This document shows, in pieces, positions 35,140 through 43,375 of a stretch of 64,000 bases of DNA (positions are counted from its first letter, which is position 1; each line of letters begins with the position of its first letter). The DNA lies in the NCBI GenBank assembly GCA_016699575.1, contig CP064979.1:186001-250000 (forward strand). The letters run 5' to 3'. The notes under the pieces were generated by a model that saw only the letters and a list, made by a program, of their open reading frames with translations, was not told the origin of the DNA and made no database searches. The translations under genes were made by a program, and so were the position numbers. This stretch comes from Flavobacteriales bacterium (GTDB taxonomy: Bacteria; Bacteroidota; Bacteroidia; Flavobacteriales_F; PHOS-HE28).

Positions 35140-35301
35140 CTACCAGTTCAGGGCCTTCTTGTAGTAACGAGGAAAGCGCACTGTTGCACGCAAGCGGTGG
35201 TAGTACAGCTGCCACCGCGGGGTGGAAAGGTCATATACCTCTTCAGGCAACTCAGTGGCCCTCGCCGGCGCCGGGGGGGTCTTGCTCTGCTTACTGGCCA
35301 T
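35140..35301 (-). CDS. possible 53-residue hypothetical protein
   Basis: The frame MASKQSKTPPAPARATELPEEVYDLSTPRWQLYYHRLRATVRFPRYYKKALNW from 35301 has a plausible small-protein pattern: an unordered Pro/Ala start, then a basic aromatic segment. The rest of 35037-35392 holds no other gene that I can support; I see a candidate -7 box for the lipoprotein (35074) and ordinary sequence. The translated product is unrecognised and the start is uncertain (the frame opens at 35355), so this call is tentative. Confidence 0.4.
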   Translation of the reverse strand: MASKQSKTPPAPARATELPEEVYDLSTPRWQLYYHRLRATVRFPRYYKKALNW

Positions 35302-35392
35302 GGTCAGTGGTATTGCCTTAATGACAATACCAAGCCGTTCGGCGCTGCCCAGCATCAGAACGAAAAGTACAATGCCCTATACGGGTCAGGCA

Positions 35393-37807
35393 CTATCGCA
35401 GCAGGGTCACATGGCCCAGATGCTCCTGCACCTCACCACTGATCCCTTGCACGCGGAACCAATAGGTGTAAACCCCTTCGGGTGCTTCCACTCCTCCTGC
35501 CGTGCCGTCCCACTTGCCGAAGAGTTCATCGGTGTCATGAACCAGTTCGCCCCAGCGGTTGAAGATCCGCATGTGGTAAGTGGCAAAACCCACACCGGCA
35601 CCGAAAAACGCCTCGTTCGTGCCATCACCATCGGGGGTGAATGCGTTGGGCGCGTAGAAATGCAGTTCAGGATCAATGAGGATGCTGCGGTAGGTCGTGT
35701 CCACACAACCCAGATCGTCGACGATGGCCAACATCACTTCGTACATGCCCGCAGCAGGGTACACAACAAGCGGGTTCTGCTCCGCACTGACCAGGTCGGG
35801 GTACTCGAAATCCCAGGACCATGCAGTCGCGCCCACGCTCTCATCAAGGAATTGCACGGGGAAGTTCTCCACATAAACGCTACCGGTGTAGCTGAAGGCC
35901 GCAACGGGCGCATTCACTCCAACGGTGACATCGTCGCTGGCACTGATACCGCATCCATCGGTGGCGATGACCGTGTACGAACCGTTGCCCGACGGAGCGA
36001 TGGGGTTTTCCGGGCCAATGACCGTATTGTCCCAGATGTACGTATAGGCTCCTGTGCCGAACGATGCCAAGGCGCTCAAGAACGCCGTATCACCGCGACA
36101 GGTGCTCGTATCTGCGCTGGTTACGACCACAATGGTGTCGTATTGCACCACCACGCTTACATCGTCATTGGCGACAAGCCCGCAATTGTCAGTAACGACC
36201 ACGGTCCATGATTGGGTAGTTGGCGGGGCCACGCTGACAGTTGGATCCGTGCCAAGGCCGCCGCTCCACATGTAGCTGTAGGGTACCGTTCCACCCGTGG
36301 TCGTTGTGCTCAGGTCCACGGGGCTTTCAGGGCAGAAAACCGTCGTATCAGGGGTGATAACCACCACCAATGGGTCCGGAACTGGCACGGTTACCGTCGC
36401 ATCCCCGATCACAGTATGCACGCCACAAGCATCAGTAACCGTGAGCGTGTACGTGGTGGTGGCCGGTGGCGCTACCCAATCACCCGTTGTGCCGTCTGCA
36501 ATGGTCTGGCCCCAATCGAGCATCAGCGCTCCAAAACCACCCGAGGCCACACCACTGACGAACACACTGTCGTTGCAGGGCAGTGTCGTGTCGTTGCTCA
36601 TCACCAAATTGATGGGCGGCGCGTCGTCGATGTAGAAGTAAAGGAAGGTGCTATCCACCCCACAATTGCCGTTCGCGATAGCGATCAACTCAACAAGTTC
36701 GGGGCCTTCGGTGACGGCATCAAGCGTTGCGGTGATCACGACCAACAGGCTGTCTTCACCTGGCAGGAAGGTGAACTGGTTGGCCACGTTGTTGTAATCC
36801 GTGCCTTCAATTGCCGCTCCGCCCGTGATGAATTGAACATCTTCCTGCTGGGAAAGGTCACCAGCACGGGTGAGGTACAAGGTAGCTTGACCACAGCCTT
36901 CGTAAATGGTACTGTCCTGGCCACCGGCGTCGATCTGGGTGCTCAGGCTCACCGCGTTGCTCTGAAAGCTGCCAGCTTCAAGGAAAACTGCGCTGTCCCA
37001 CCCCGTGTCACCTACGTCTGCAATGGCCAATTTGATGTGATAGGTCTGCCCGCATTGCACTTGAGCCTGCGCTGAAAGCACCACCGTGAACCCATCGTAC
37101 TGAACCGTAGGCCCAATAGGGTTGTTCTGAACATAGTAGCTGCTGTTTGCCGTCCAGTTCGGGTCAAACGCATCACAATTGGTGGATGTGTACAAGCCGC
37201 CCGGCACGCCGATATTCACTGTGTTGATGGCCACGGGAACGTTGGTCCCTGGGACTAGTGCAATGTTGGCCGCGTTGTTGGAGTACGGTCCACTGATGCC
37301 TGGTCCGCTCAAAAAGAAAGCGAACACATCCGTGACGGTGCCGCACACGTACTCGTCGTACTCCTCACTGGCGAGCACGAAATTGAACGCGAGAGAATCA
37401 CCCGTTGGAACGAAATCAAACTCAAGAATGGCCCGGTCGTGAGTGGTCCCTGGAACGGGAAGGATCGCGACAATACTGTCCAGGTCGGGGTCACCGATAC
37501 CCCAATTCCCCCCACCCAATGTCATCCCGCCCGCATTGTTCGGGCCAGGAGCCACCGTGATACTGCCCGATGCCATGATCATCCCAGCACCCATTCCGAT
37601 ATTGCTCGCCGCACCATTGAAGGTGCCAAGTTGGTCGGGGTCGCCTAGAAAGGTGATGTTGCTTGCTGTTACCCCAGGGCCGAGCAACACGGTCTGCACG
37701 ATCTGTTGGGGAGTGAGCGTGTTGTTGACGGTGAGCTGGGCACTGCCGACGGTGGTGACCACCAAGGCGGTCGAAACGAGGAATGGCCTGAGGGTCTGCT
37801 TGTTCAC
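35393..37807 (-). CDS. choice-of-anchor L domain protein with PKD domain and T9SS type B (CHU_C) tail
   Basis: About 804 residues from a GTG at 37807 (VNKQTLRPFLVSTALVVTTVGSAQ, a signal peptide). An ATG at 37834 in frame would add nine residues before the signal. Residues ~26-260 form the choice-of-anchor L domain (TPQQIVQTVLLGPGVTASN to LKLAIADVGDTGWDSAVFLEAGSF); there follow several Ig-like/gliding-motility-type repeats (residues ~290-640) with PLVVVITPDTTVFCPESPVDL; a PKD domain (~645-720, WSWDFEYPDLVSAEQNP); and a type B tail NAFTPDGDGTNEAFFG, FNRWGELVHDT, EGVYTYWFRV. Probably a T9SS-exported surface adhesin; substrate unknown. Confidence 0.85.
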   Translation of the reverse strand: MNKQTLRPFLVSTALVVTTVGSAQLTVNNTLTPQQIVQTVLLGPGVTASNITFLGDPDQLGTFNGAASNIGMGAGMIMASGSITVAPGPNNAGGMTLGGGNWGIGDPDLDSIVAILPVPGTTHDRAILEFDFVPTGDSLAFNFVLASEEYDEYVCGTVTDVFAFFLSGPGISGPYSNNAANIALVPGTNVPVAINTVNIGVPGGLYTSTNCDAFDPNWTANSSYYVQNNPIGPTVQYDGFTVVLSAQAQVQCGQTYHIKLAIADVGDTGWDSAVFLEAGSFQSNAVSLSTQIDAGGQDSTIYEGCGQATLYLTRAGDLSQQEDVQFITGGAAIEGTDYNNVANQFTFLPGEDSLLVVITATLDAVTEGPELVELIAIANGNCGVDSTFLYFYIDDAPPINLVMSNDTTLPCNDSVFVSGVASGGFGALMLDWGQTIADGTTGDWVAPPATTTYTLTVTDACGVHTVIGDATVTVPVPDPLVVVITPDTTVFCPESPVDLSTTTTGGTVPYSYMWSGGLGTDPTVSVAPPTTQSWTVVVTDNCGLVANDDVSVVVQYDTIVVVTSADTSTCRGDTAFLSALASFGTGAYTYIWDNTVIGPENPIAPSGNGSYTVIATDGCGISASDDVTVGVNAPVAAFSYTGSVYVENFPVQFLDESVGATAWSWDFEYPDLVSAEQNPLVVYPAAGMYEVMLAIVDDLGCVDTTYRSILIDPELHFYAPNAFTPDGDGTNEAFFGAGVGFATYHMRIFNRWGELVHDTDELFGKWDGTAGGVEAPEGVYTYWFRVQGISGEVQEHLGHVTLLR

Positions 37808-37813
37808 CGGCGG

Positions 37814-37821
37814 TGAATTTA
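37814..37821 (-). promoter_or_regulatory. -7-like element TAAATTCA just before the GTG at 37807
   Basis: On the minus strand TAAATTCA (two mismatches to TAnnTTTG) lies 6 bases before the GTG, the same arrangement as the stronger boxes at 29267 and 63033. It supports the GTG start. Pattern match only. Confidence 0.3.
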
Positions 37822-37918
37822 GGCCGTGGGCCATGCAGTGGGAAACTGGTTCTCCACAAGCTTGCCAACCTAACGGCGTGCGCAGGACGCACTTCCGCCT
37901 TCCTTCGTGGCCCCGCCC

Positions 37919-40411
37919 ATGAACCGGACGCCCCAAAGCCAGCAGGAACAGTTGTTCGCAGAGGTCGTACTGCCGCTACCGTTCGCGGGTGCGCTCACCT
38001 ATTCCGTACCTGCAGATCTTGCATCGAAGGTTGCGACCGGGCACCGGTTGGTGGTGCCCTTCGGCAAAGGCGAGGGCCGTTTGCTAACTGGCGTCGTGCT
38101 GCGCACCCACCAGCAAGCGCCGGTGGGCCACCGTCCTCGCGCTGCCTTGGCCGCTCCTGACGACACGCCGCTTGTGCTCAGTGGTCAATTGAAGCACTGG
38201 TTCGACCTCGCCGATTACTACATGTGCAGCTTGGGCGAAGTGATGATGGCCGCCATACCGTCGGTGTTCATGATCAGTAGTGAAACGCGGATCACCACCA
38301 CGGGCCGCCAACCGAACGAATTGGCGCTCAGCAACCACGCATTGCGGGCGTTGGACATGCTGGGGCAGCAACCGCTCACCACCCTCGACGCATTGCGCGA
38401 TAGCCTTGGGCCAGCGCTCGCCGCTGCTGCCGTGAACGAATTGGTGCTTGCGGGGGCCGCCACCGTTGACGAAGAATTGAAGGACCGGTCGGCCAAACGC
38501 ACCGAGCACTACTTGGAGCGCGGCGCACGTGCAGCTGAAGAGAGCACCCTGCACGAGTGGTTCACCGTGCTGGAGAAGAAGGGACTTGACGCGCAATTGC
38601 GGGCGCTGATGAAATTCGTTGAGCTGAGCGCATGTTTCACCCCACGTGAGCGTCCGGTGCGGCGAGGCGAACTGCAACGATCCAGTGGTACCGATGCAAC
38701 CATAGTGAAGCAGCTTGTGGGCAAGGGTGTATTGCGTCTGGTGGAAAAGGAACCGGAGGAGACCGTGAAAGGCCAGGCACTTGAACCGCGTTTGGCCTTT
38801 TCCGGGACGCAACAGAAAGCGCTGAACGACCTGCGCGCGGCCTTGCGGGAACATCCTGTTTCGCTCCTGCACGGCGTAACGGCATCCGGCAAAACAGAGC
38901 TGTACGTTGAGCTGATGGCCGAAGCCATAGCGAAAGGCGGTCAGGTTCTTTATCTGCTGCCTGAGATCGCGTTGACCACCCAGATCATCGGTCGTTTGAA
39001 GAAGCACTTCGGTGAGCGCGTAGCGGTTTACCACTCGCGCCTATCCATGACGGAGCGGGCGGCGATCTGGCGACGGATGGTGGACTCTCCCGACCAAGTG
39101 CCCATCGTGCTTGGCGCCCGAAGTGCGGTGTTCCTTCCCTTCCACAACCTGCAATTGGTGGTGGTGGACGAGGAACACGAACCGAGCTACAAGCAACAGG
39201 ACCCTGCACCACGCTACCACGCGAGGGAAACGGCCATCATGCTCGCGCACAACAGCGGAGGGCGCGTTGTGCTCGGCAGTGCCACGCCCAGTATGGAAAG
39301 CCTGTTCAATGCGAAGAACGGCAAGTACGGTTTCGCCGCACTGCTGGAGCGCTTCGGCGATGCCCCTCTGCCGACGATCAAGGTGGTGGACCTTGCCGAG
39401 GCCCGGCGCAAGCACCAACTCCGCGGCAGCTTCAGCGTGGATCTCTGCGAGGCCATCGAGGCATCGACCAAAGCGCGCGAGCAGACCATCCTGTTCCAGA
39501 ACCGCAGGGGCTACGTTCCATTGTGGCAGTGCGAAACCTGCGATTGGACCCCGCAATGCGAGCGCTGCGATGTGAGCCTTACCTATCACAAACGCCGGCA
39601 CCGGCTGAGCTGCCACTACTGCGGCCGCGAATACGAACCGCCCACGGCCTGCGCCAAATGCGGCAGCCGCCGATTGCGCATGCTGGGCTTGGGAACGGAG
39701 AAGGTGGAAGAAGAACTGGCACTTCTCTTCCCTGAGGCCCGCATTGCCCGCATGGACCAGGACACCACGCGCGGCAAACACACCTACCACAAGCTCCTGC
39801 GCGATCTGGAAGAAGGTGCGGTGGACGTGCTGGTGGGCACACAGATGGTGACCAAAGGGCTGGACTTCGACCACGTGAACCTTGTGGCCGTTGTGAGCGC
39901 CGATGCGCTACTGAAGTTCCCCGATCTACGGGCCCACGAAAGAGCGTTTCAGTTGATGGCGCAAGTGGCGGGCCGTGCAGGACGCCGGAACCGGTCTGGG
40001 TTGGTGATGCTCCAGACATTCGACCCCGGGCATCCGGTACTTGGCTTTGTGAAGAACCACGACGTGCTCGGATTCTACGAGCGCGAACTGGAACAGCGGC
40101 GCAAGCACCACTACCCGCCCTTCAGCCGCTTGGTGCGCATGACATTGAAACACGCCAAGGAGGACCGGGTGGCCAGCACTGCCGCAGCACTGATGGAAGC
40201 GCTGCGCCCGGTGTTCGGGGAGATGGTGATAGGGCCGGAAGTACCGGCCGTTGCGTGGGTGCGCAACCTGCACCTGCGCAACATCATGGTGAAACTGGGT
40301 CGTGGATCGCACAAGACCGGCAAAGATGCCCTGCGCGATGCCATCGACAGGGTGTTCGCCGATCGCAAGCACTCACCCGTGCGCATCACCATAGACGTGG
40401 ATCCGATGTGA
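37919..40411 (+). CDS. priA: primosomal protein N' (PriA helicase)
   Basis: 830 residues from the ATG at 37919; a GTG four codons earlier is possible. Domain order: N-terminal 3'-DNA-end-binding region, helicase with Walker A TASGKTELY (~321-329), VVVDEEHE (DEEH box), VLGSATPS, a zinc-binding insertion with CETC, CERC, CHYC, CAKC (~residues 537-585), then motifs V and VI (GTQMVTKGLDFDHVN, VAGRAGRRNRSG). PriA restarts stalled replication forks by recruiting the replicative helicase. The stop is 22 bases from the convergent pseudouridine synthase gene. Confidence 0.96.
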   Translation: MNRTPQSQQEQLFAEVVLPLPFAGALTYSVPADLASKVATGHRLVVPFGKGEGRLLTGVVLRTHQQAPVGHRPRAALAAPDDTPLVLSGQLKHWFDLADYYMCSLGEVMMAAIPSVFMISSETRITTTGRQPNELALSNHALRALDMLGQQPLTTLDALRDSLGPALAAAAVNELVLAGAATVDEELKDRSAKRTEHYLERGARAAEESTLHEWFTVLEKKGLDAQLRALMKFVELSACFTPRERPVRRGELQRSSGTDATIVKQLVGKGVLRLVEKEPEETVKGQALEPRLAFSGTQQKALNDLRAALREHPVSLLHGVTASGKTELYVELMAEAIAKGGQVLYLLPEIALTTQIIGRLKKHFGERVAVYHSRLSMTERAAIWRRMVDSPDQVPIVLGARSAVFLPFHNLQLVVVDEEHEPSYKQQDPAPRYHARETAIMLAHNSGGRVVLGSATPSMESLFNAKNGKYGFAALLERFGDAPLPTIKVVDLAEARRKHQLRGSFSVDLCEAIEASTKAREQTILFQNRRGYVPLWQCETCDWTPQCERCDVSLTYHKRRHRLSCHYCGREYEPPTACAKCGSRRLRMLGLGTEKVEEELALLFPEARIARMDQDTTRGKHTYHKLLRDLEEGAVDVLVGTQMVTKGLDFDHVNLVAVVSADALLKFPDLRAHERAFQLMAQVAGRAGRRNRSGLVMLQTFDPGHPVLGFVKNHDVLGFYERELEQRRKHHYPPFSRLVRMTLKHAKEDRVASTAAALMEALRPVFGEMVIGPEVPAVAWVRNLHLRNIMVKLGRGSHKTGKDALRDAIDRVFADRKHSPVRITIDVDPM

Positions 40412-40433
40412 TCCGAACCGGACCGGGAAGAGT

Positions 40434-41132
40434 TCACCTTTCTGGAACGTCGCTACCGGCCACGTCGAGCAACGCCTTCCACAAAGCCGTGGCTGGTGCA
40501 GGTGCTTCCACCGAAATGACCTTGCCAGAAACGGGATGCTCAAAGGAAAGTGAGCGCGCATGCAGGCCAATGCTCCTGTCCGGTTCTCCGCGCCGCGCGC
40601 CGTACTTAACGTCGCCCTTGATGGGAAAACCCGCTGCCGAGCACTGGGCCCGTAGTTGATGGAACATGCCGCCTAACGGTTGAAGGGCCAGCAATGCGTA
40701 GCGATCACCCTGGGCCAACTTCCGGTACAGCACGCGAACCTCGCGGCCTGCCGACGGTGCACACGGAACAGCCTTGTGCTTAACAGCATCCTGCTTGAAA
40801 CGATGTAACCACTCTCCTCGCTCCGGCGGAACTCCGTGCACCACAGCCCAGTACTCCTTCCGAACTGAGCCGGAGGCGAAAGCACCGCTCAATCCGGTCA
40901 AGGCCTGCGGGGTCAGAGCAAGAAGCATCACTCCTGAAACGGGCCGGTCCAATCGATGAGGAAGCCCGATCTCCTGCGGTTGCGATGCAAAGCCGGGGAC
41001 CTTTCCGACAAGTTCCAGAACTGAAGTGTCGCCTGTCTTGTCCGGCTGGGATGGTACACCCGCAGGTTTGAGCACTGCGGCCACATGATCATCGCGCCAT
41101 AGCACCTCCAAGGGCTTCTCAGTACTGCTCAT
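40434..41132 (-). CDS. RluA family pseudouridine synthase
   Basis: 232 residues with no S4 domain at the start. The catalytic motif GLPHRLDRPVSGVMLLAL (D62) is intact, followed by SGSVRKEYWAVVHG and a C-terminal HARSLSFEHPVSGK, both typical of RluA/TruC-type enzymes. These isomerise specific uridines in rRNA or tRNA; which one cannot be told. The start overlaps the end of panB by 14 bases, so the two are probably one transcript. Confidence 0.92.
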   Translation of the reverse strand: MSSTEKPLEVLWRDDHVAAVLKPAGVPSQPDKTGDTSVLELVGKVPGFASQPQEIGLPHRLDRPVSGVMLLALTPQALTGLSGAFASGSVRKEYWAVVHGVPPERGEWLHRFKQDAVKHKAVPCAPSAGREVRVLYRKLAQGDRYALLALQPLGGMFHQLRAQCSAAGFPIKGDVKYGARRGEPDRSIGLHARSLSFEHPVSGKVISVEAPAPATALWKALLDVAGSDVPER

Positions 41133-41934
41133 CCTTGCTTGGGAAGCTACCTGAGCGTACGTCCTCTATGTAGCCGGAAACTGCTCCTGTTATCGTGGTG
41201 TGCAGGTCAGCATAGCGCCTCAGGAAGCGAGGATTGAACTCCTTGTTGATGCCGAGCATGTCATGAAGCACGAGCACCTGACCATCAACGCCATTGCCTG
41301 CGCCGATGCCAATGATCGGAATACTGACCGAAGCAGCTACTTCCTTGGCGAGTACCGCCGGGATCTTCTCCAGGACAATGGCGAAACAGCCCGCCTCCTC
41401 CAACAGCTTGGCATCCTCCTTCAACCGCATGGCCTCGGCTTCTTCCTTGGCACGCACCACGTACGTCCCGAACTTGTAAATGCTCTGTGGAGTAAGCCCC
41501 AAATGCCCCATCACCGGGATCCCGGCCGTGAGGATCCTCTCTATTGAACCGATCACCTCACGCCCGCCTTCGAGCTTCACGGCATGTGCACCGCTCTCTT
41601 TCATGATGCGGATGGCACTGCTCAGCGCAAGTTTCGTGTTGCCTTGGTAGGTACCGAACGGCAGGTCCACAACGATGAGCGCCCGCTCGCAGCCCCGCAC
41701 AACAGCGCTCGCGTGGTAGATCATCTGGTCCAGCGTTATGGGAAGTGTGGTCTCGTGGCCAGCCATCACGTTGCTCGCGCTGTCGCCAACCAAGATGACA
41801 TCGATACCGGCGGCATCCACCAGCCGGGCCAACGAGTAGTCGTAAGCCGTCAGCATGGATATTCGCTTCCCGGCGGACTTCATCTCCAGCAGGACATGGG
41901 TGGTGACCCGTTTGGCTTCCTTGTGCGTGCTCAT
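41119..41934 (-). CDS. panB: 3-methyl-2-oxobutanoate hydroxymethyltransferase (PanB)
   Basis: 271 residues from the ATG at 41934 (MSTHKEAKRVTTHVLLEMKSAG). The first step of pantothenate synthesis: conversion of 3-methyl-2-oxobutanoate to ketopantoate with methylene-tetrahydrofolate. Family motifs are ISMLTAYDYSLARLVDAAG, LVGDSASNVMAGHETTLPITLDQM, VVDLPFGTYQ, AHAVKLEGG, MGHLGLTPQS, and GAGNGVDGQVLVLHDMLGI. No panC or panD in the window. Co-oriented with the pseudouridine synthase gene, overlapping it by 14 bases. Confidence 0.96.
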   Translation of the reverse strand: MSTHKEAKRVTTHVLLEMKSAGKRISMLTAYDYSLARLVDAAGIDVILVGDSASNVMAGHETTLPITLDQMIYHASAVVRGCERALIVVDLPFGTYQGNTKLALSSAIRIMKESGAHAVKLEGGREVIGSIERILTAGIPVMGHLGLTPQSIYKFGTYVVRAKEEAEAMRLKEDAKLLEEAGCFAIVLEKIPAVLAKEVAASVSIPIIGIGAGNGVDGQVLVLHDMLGINKEFNPRFLRRYADLHTTITGAVSGYIEDVRSGSFPSKDEQY

Positions 41935-42048
41935 TCTTCCGATTGGGTGCCCAAAGCTATCCGAGGCAAGGCGCACTGCTCATCCCCGCGGGTACAGGAA
42001 CGGTACAATAGCGACCATGTGCGGCACCTCAACCTATGGGCCCGCGCC

Positions 42049-42056
42049 TACTTTTG
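42049..42056 (+). promoter_or_regulatory. -7 element TACTTTTG upstream of the lipoprotein at 42068
   Basis: An exact match to TAnnTTTG, the same octamer as at 29267. It lies 11 bases before the first ATG, 42068, and 20 before the alternative ATG at 42077. Pattern match only. Confidence 0.5.
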
Positions 42057-42067
42057 GCCACCTGCTC

Positions 42068-43204
42068 ATGAACCGAATGAAGAAGCACCTTGTGTTGGGC
42101 CTATTGGTGGTTGGTAGCCTTGGCTGCAGTACGGAACTGGACGTGTTCGCACCCTACAAGGAGATCCCGATTGTATATGCCACGCTCAGTGTCTCCAAGA
42201 ACGATCGGCCCACGACAGACCCTTGCCTCGGTACCCAGTTCGAGCCGGAGACGACGCACTACGTAAAGATCAACCGGGCCTTCCAAGGTGATGGGAATGC
42301 ATTGGCTTACGCCGCCATCCCGGACAGCAACGAGTACAACGACGACCAGTTGATCGATGCCCGGGTTGAACGGTGGTTGAACGGCAGCTTGGTCCATACC
42401 TACCAATTGAGAGATACAACGATCCCTGATCGACTGCCAGGTACCTTTCACTACCCCGACCAAAAAGTATACTACTTCAACACGTTCCCACCCGACAAGC
42501 TCGATGAAAACAGCGAGTACCGATTTGCGGCAATGATCAAAGGGGTGGAAGTGAGTGCCTCAACTCCAATAGTCAACAACTTCGCAGTGTCCAGCAACGT
42601 GCAAAGCGGAACGTTCCGGCCACGGTTCCACAATGGAACGGCCTATCAGGACTATGAATTGATATGGACCAGCGCGCCCGACGGACGTCGCTACGAGGCT
42701 TACTACACCTTCTACTACAATGAAGTGCGCAACGGAGTCGGTGAGGTGAAGCAATTCACCAAGAAGATCGGTACGGAGATCACCACGAACACCAACGGGA
42801 GCGAGGAACTGGTGGTGACCGTTGTAGGTGAGGACTTCTACCGGACGGTAAAGGACAATGTGCCCGTGGATGCCGGGGTTGAACGTCGCGAGATCTTGGG
42901 CGTCCGGTTCCACTGGGCAGTAGCCAGCGACGACTTCCACACCTTTCTGCAGCTGAACGAACCCATTACAGGCATTGTGGAGGACCGCCCGGACTTCACC
43001 AACATTACCAACGGTTATGGCATGTTCGTAAGCCGCTACTTCGAGTGGGCCCCAGGCAGTTCGGACAACATTGTTCCGGGCTGTGGCTATCGCCTGCTTC
43101 ACGACAACAGCCTTGAGGAGTTGGCGTTCGGGCAATACACAGGGGGGCTGGGATTCTGTTCAGCTTACAACGTGAGCGACGGAACACCCTACGAGTGTCC
43201 CTAA
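42068..43204 (+). CDS. Bacteroidota surface-type lipoprotein, function unknown
   Basis: 378 residues from the ATG at 42068 (MNRMKKHLVLGLLVVGSLGC; a second ATG lies at 42077). The signal ends in SLGC (Cys20 of the longer form). The mature start TELDVFAPYKEIPIVYATLSVSKND and the later HYVKINRAFQGDGNALAYAAIPDSNEYND are a pattern I associate with a group of DUF4249-like lipoproteins, but I am not sure of the family. No active site visible. It has its own promoter-like box at 42049 and is divergent from panB; dnaK begins 171 bases downstream. Confidence 0.7.
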   Translation: MNRMKKHLVLGLLVVGSLGCSTELDVFAPYKEIPIVYATLSVSKNDRPTTDPCLGTQFEPETTHYVKINRAFQGDGNALAYAAIPDSNEYNDDQLIDARVERWLNGSLVHTYQLRDTTIPDRLPGTFHYPDQKVYYFNTFPPDKLDENSEYRFAAMIKGVEVSASTPIVNNFAVSSNVQSGTFRPRFHNGTAYQDYELIWTSAPDGRRYEAYYTFYYNEVRNGVGEVKQFTKKIGTEITTNTNGSEELVVTVVGEDFYRTVKDNVPVDAGVERREILGVRFHWAVASDDFHTFLQLNEPITGIVEDRPDFTNITNGYGMFVSRYFEWAPGSSDNIVPGCGYRLLHDNSLEELAFGQYTGGLGFCSAYNVSDGTPYECP

Positions 43205-43375
43205 GCGGTTCTGGCACCGACGGCTGCCGATCTCACTGACCTTCTGGCAGATTTTCGGGGGCCTTCCAAGCAGGTTCTAGCTGTTCTGGCATGGATGTGC
43301 GCGTAGCAACCTAACGGCATAGGGGTTGACAACGGCGCTCGCCTGCGGAAAGGCACAACCAGACAACCCTGAACA

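Noticed and set aside
40434..41934. Gene fusion or frameshift between the pseudouridine synthase and panB
   Set aside because: They are two complete proteins; only 14 bases overlap, which is ordinary for an operon.
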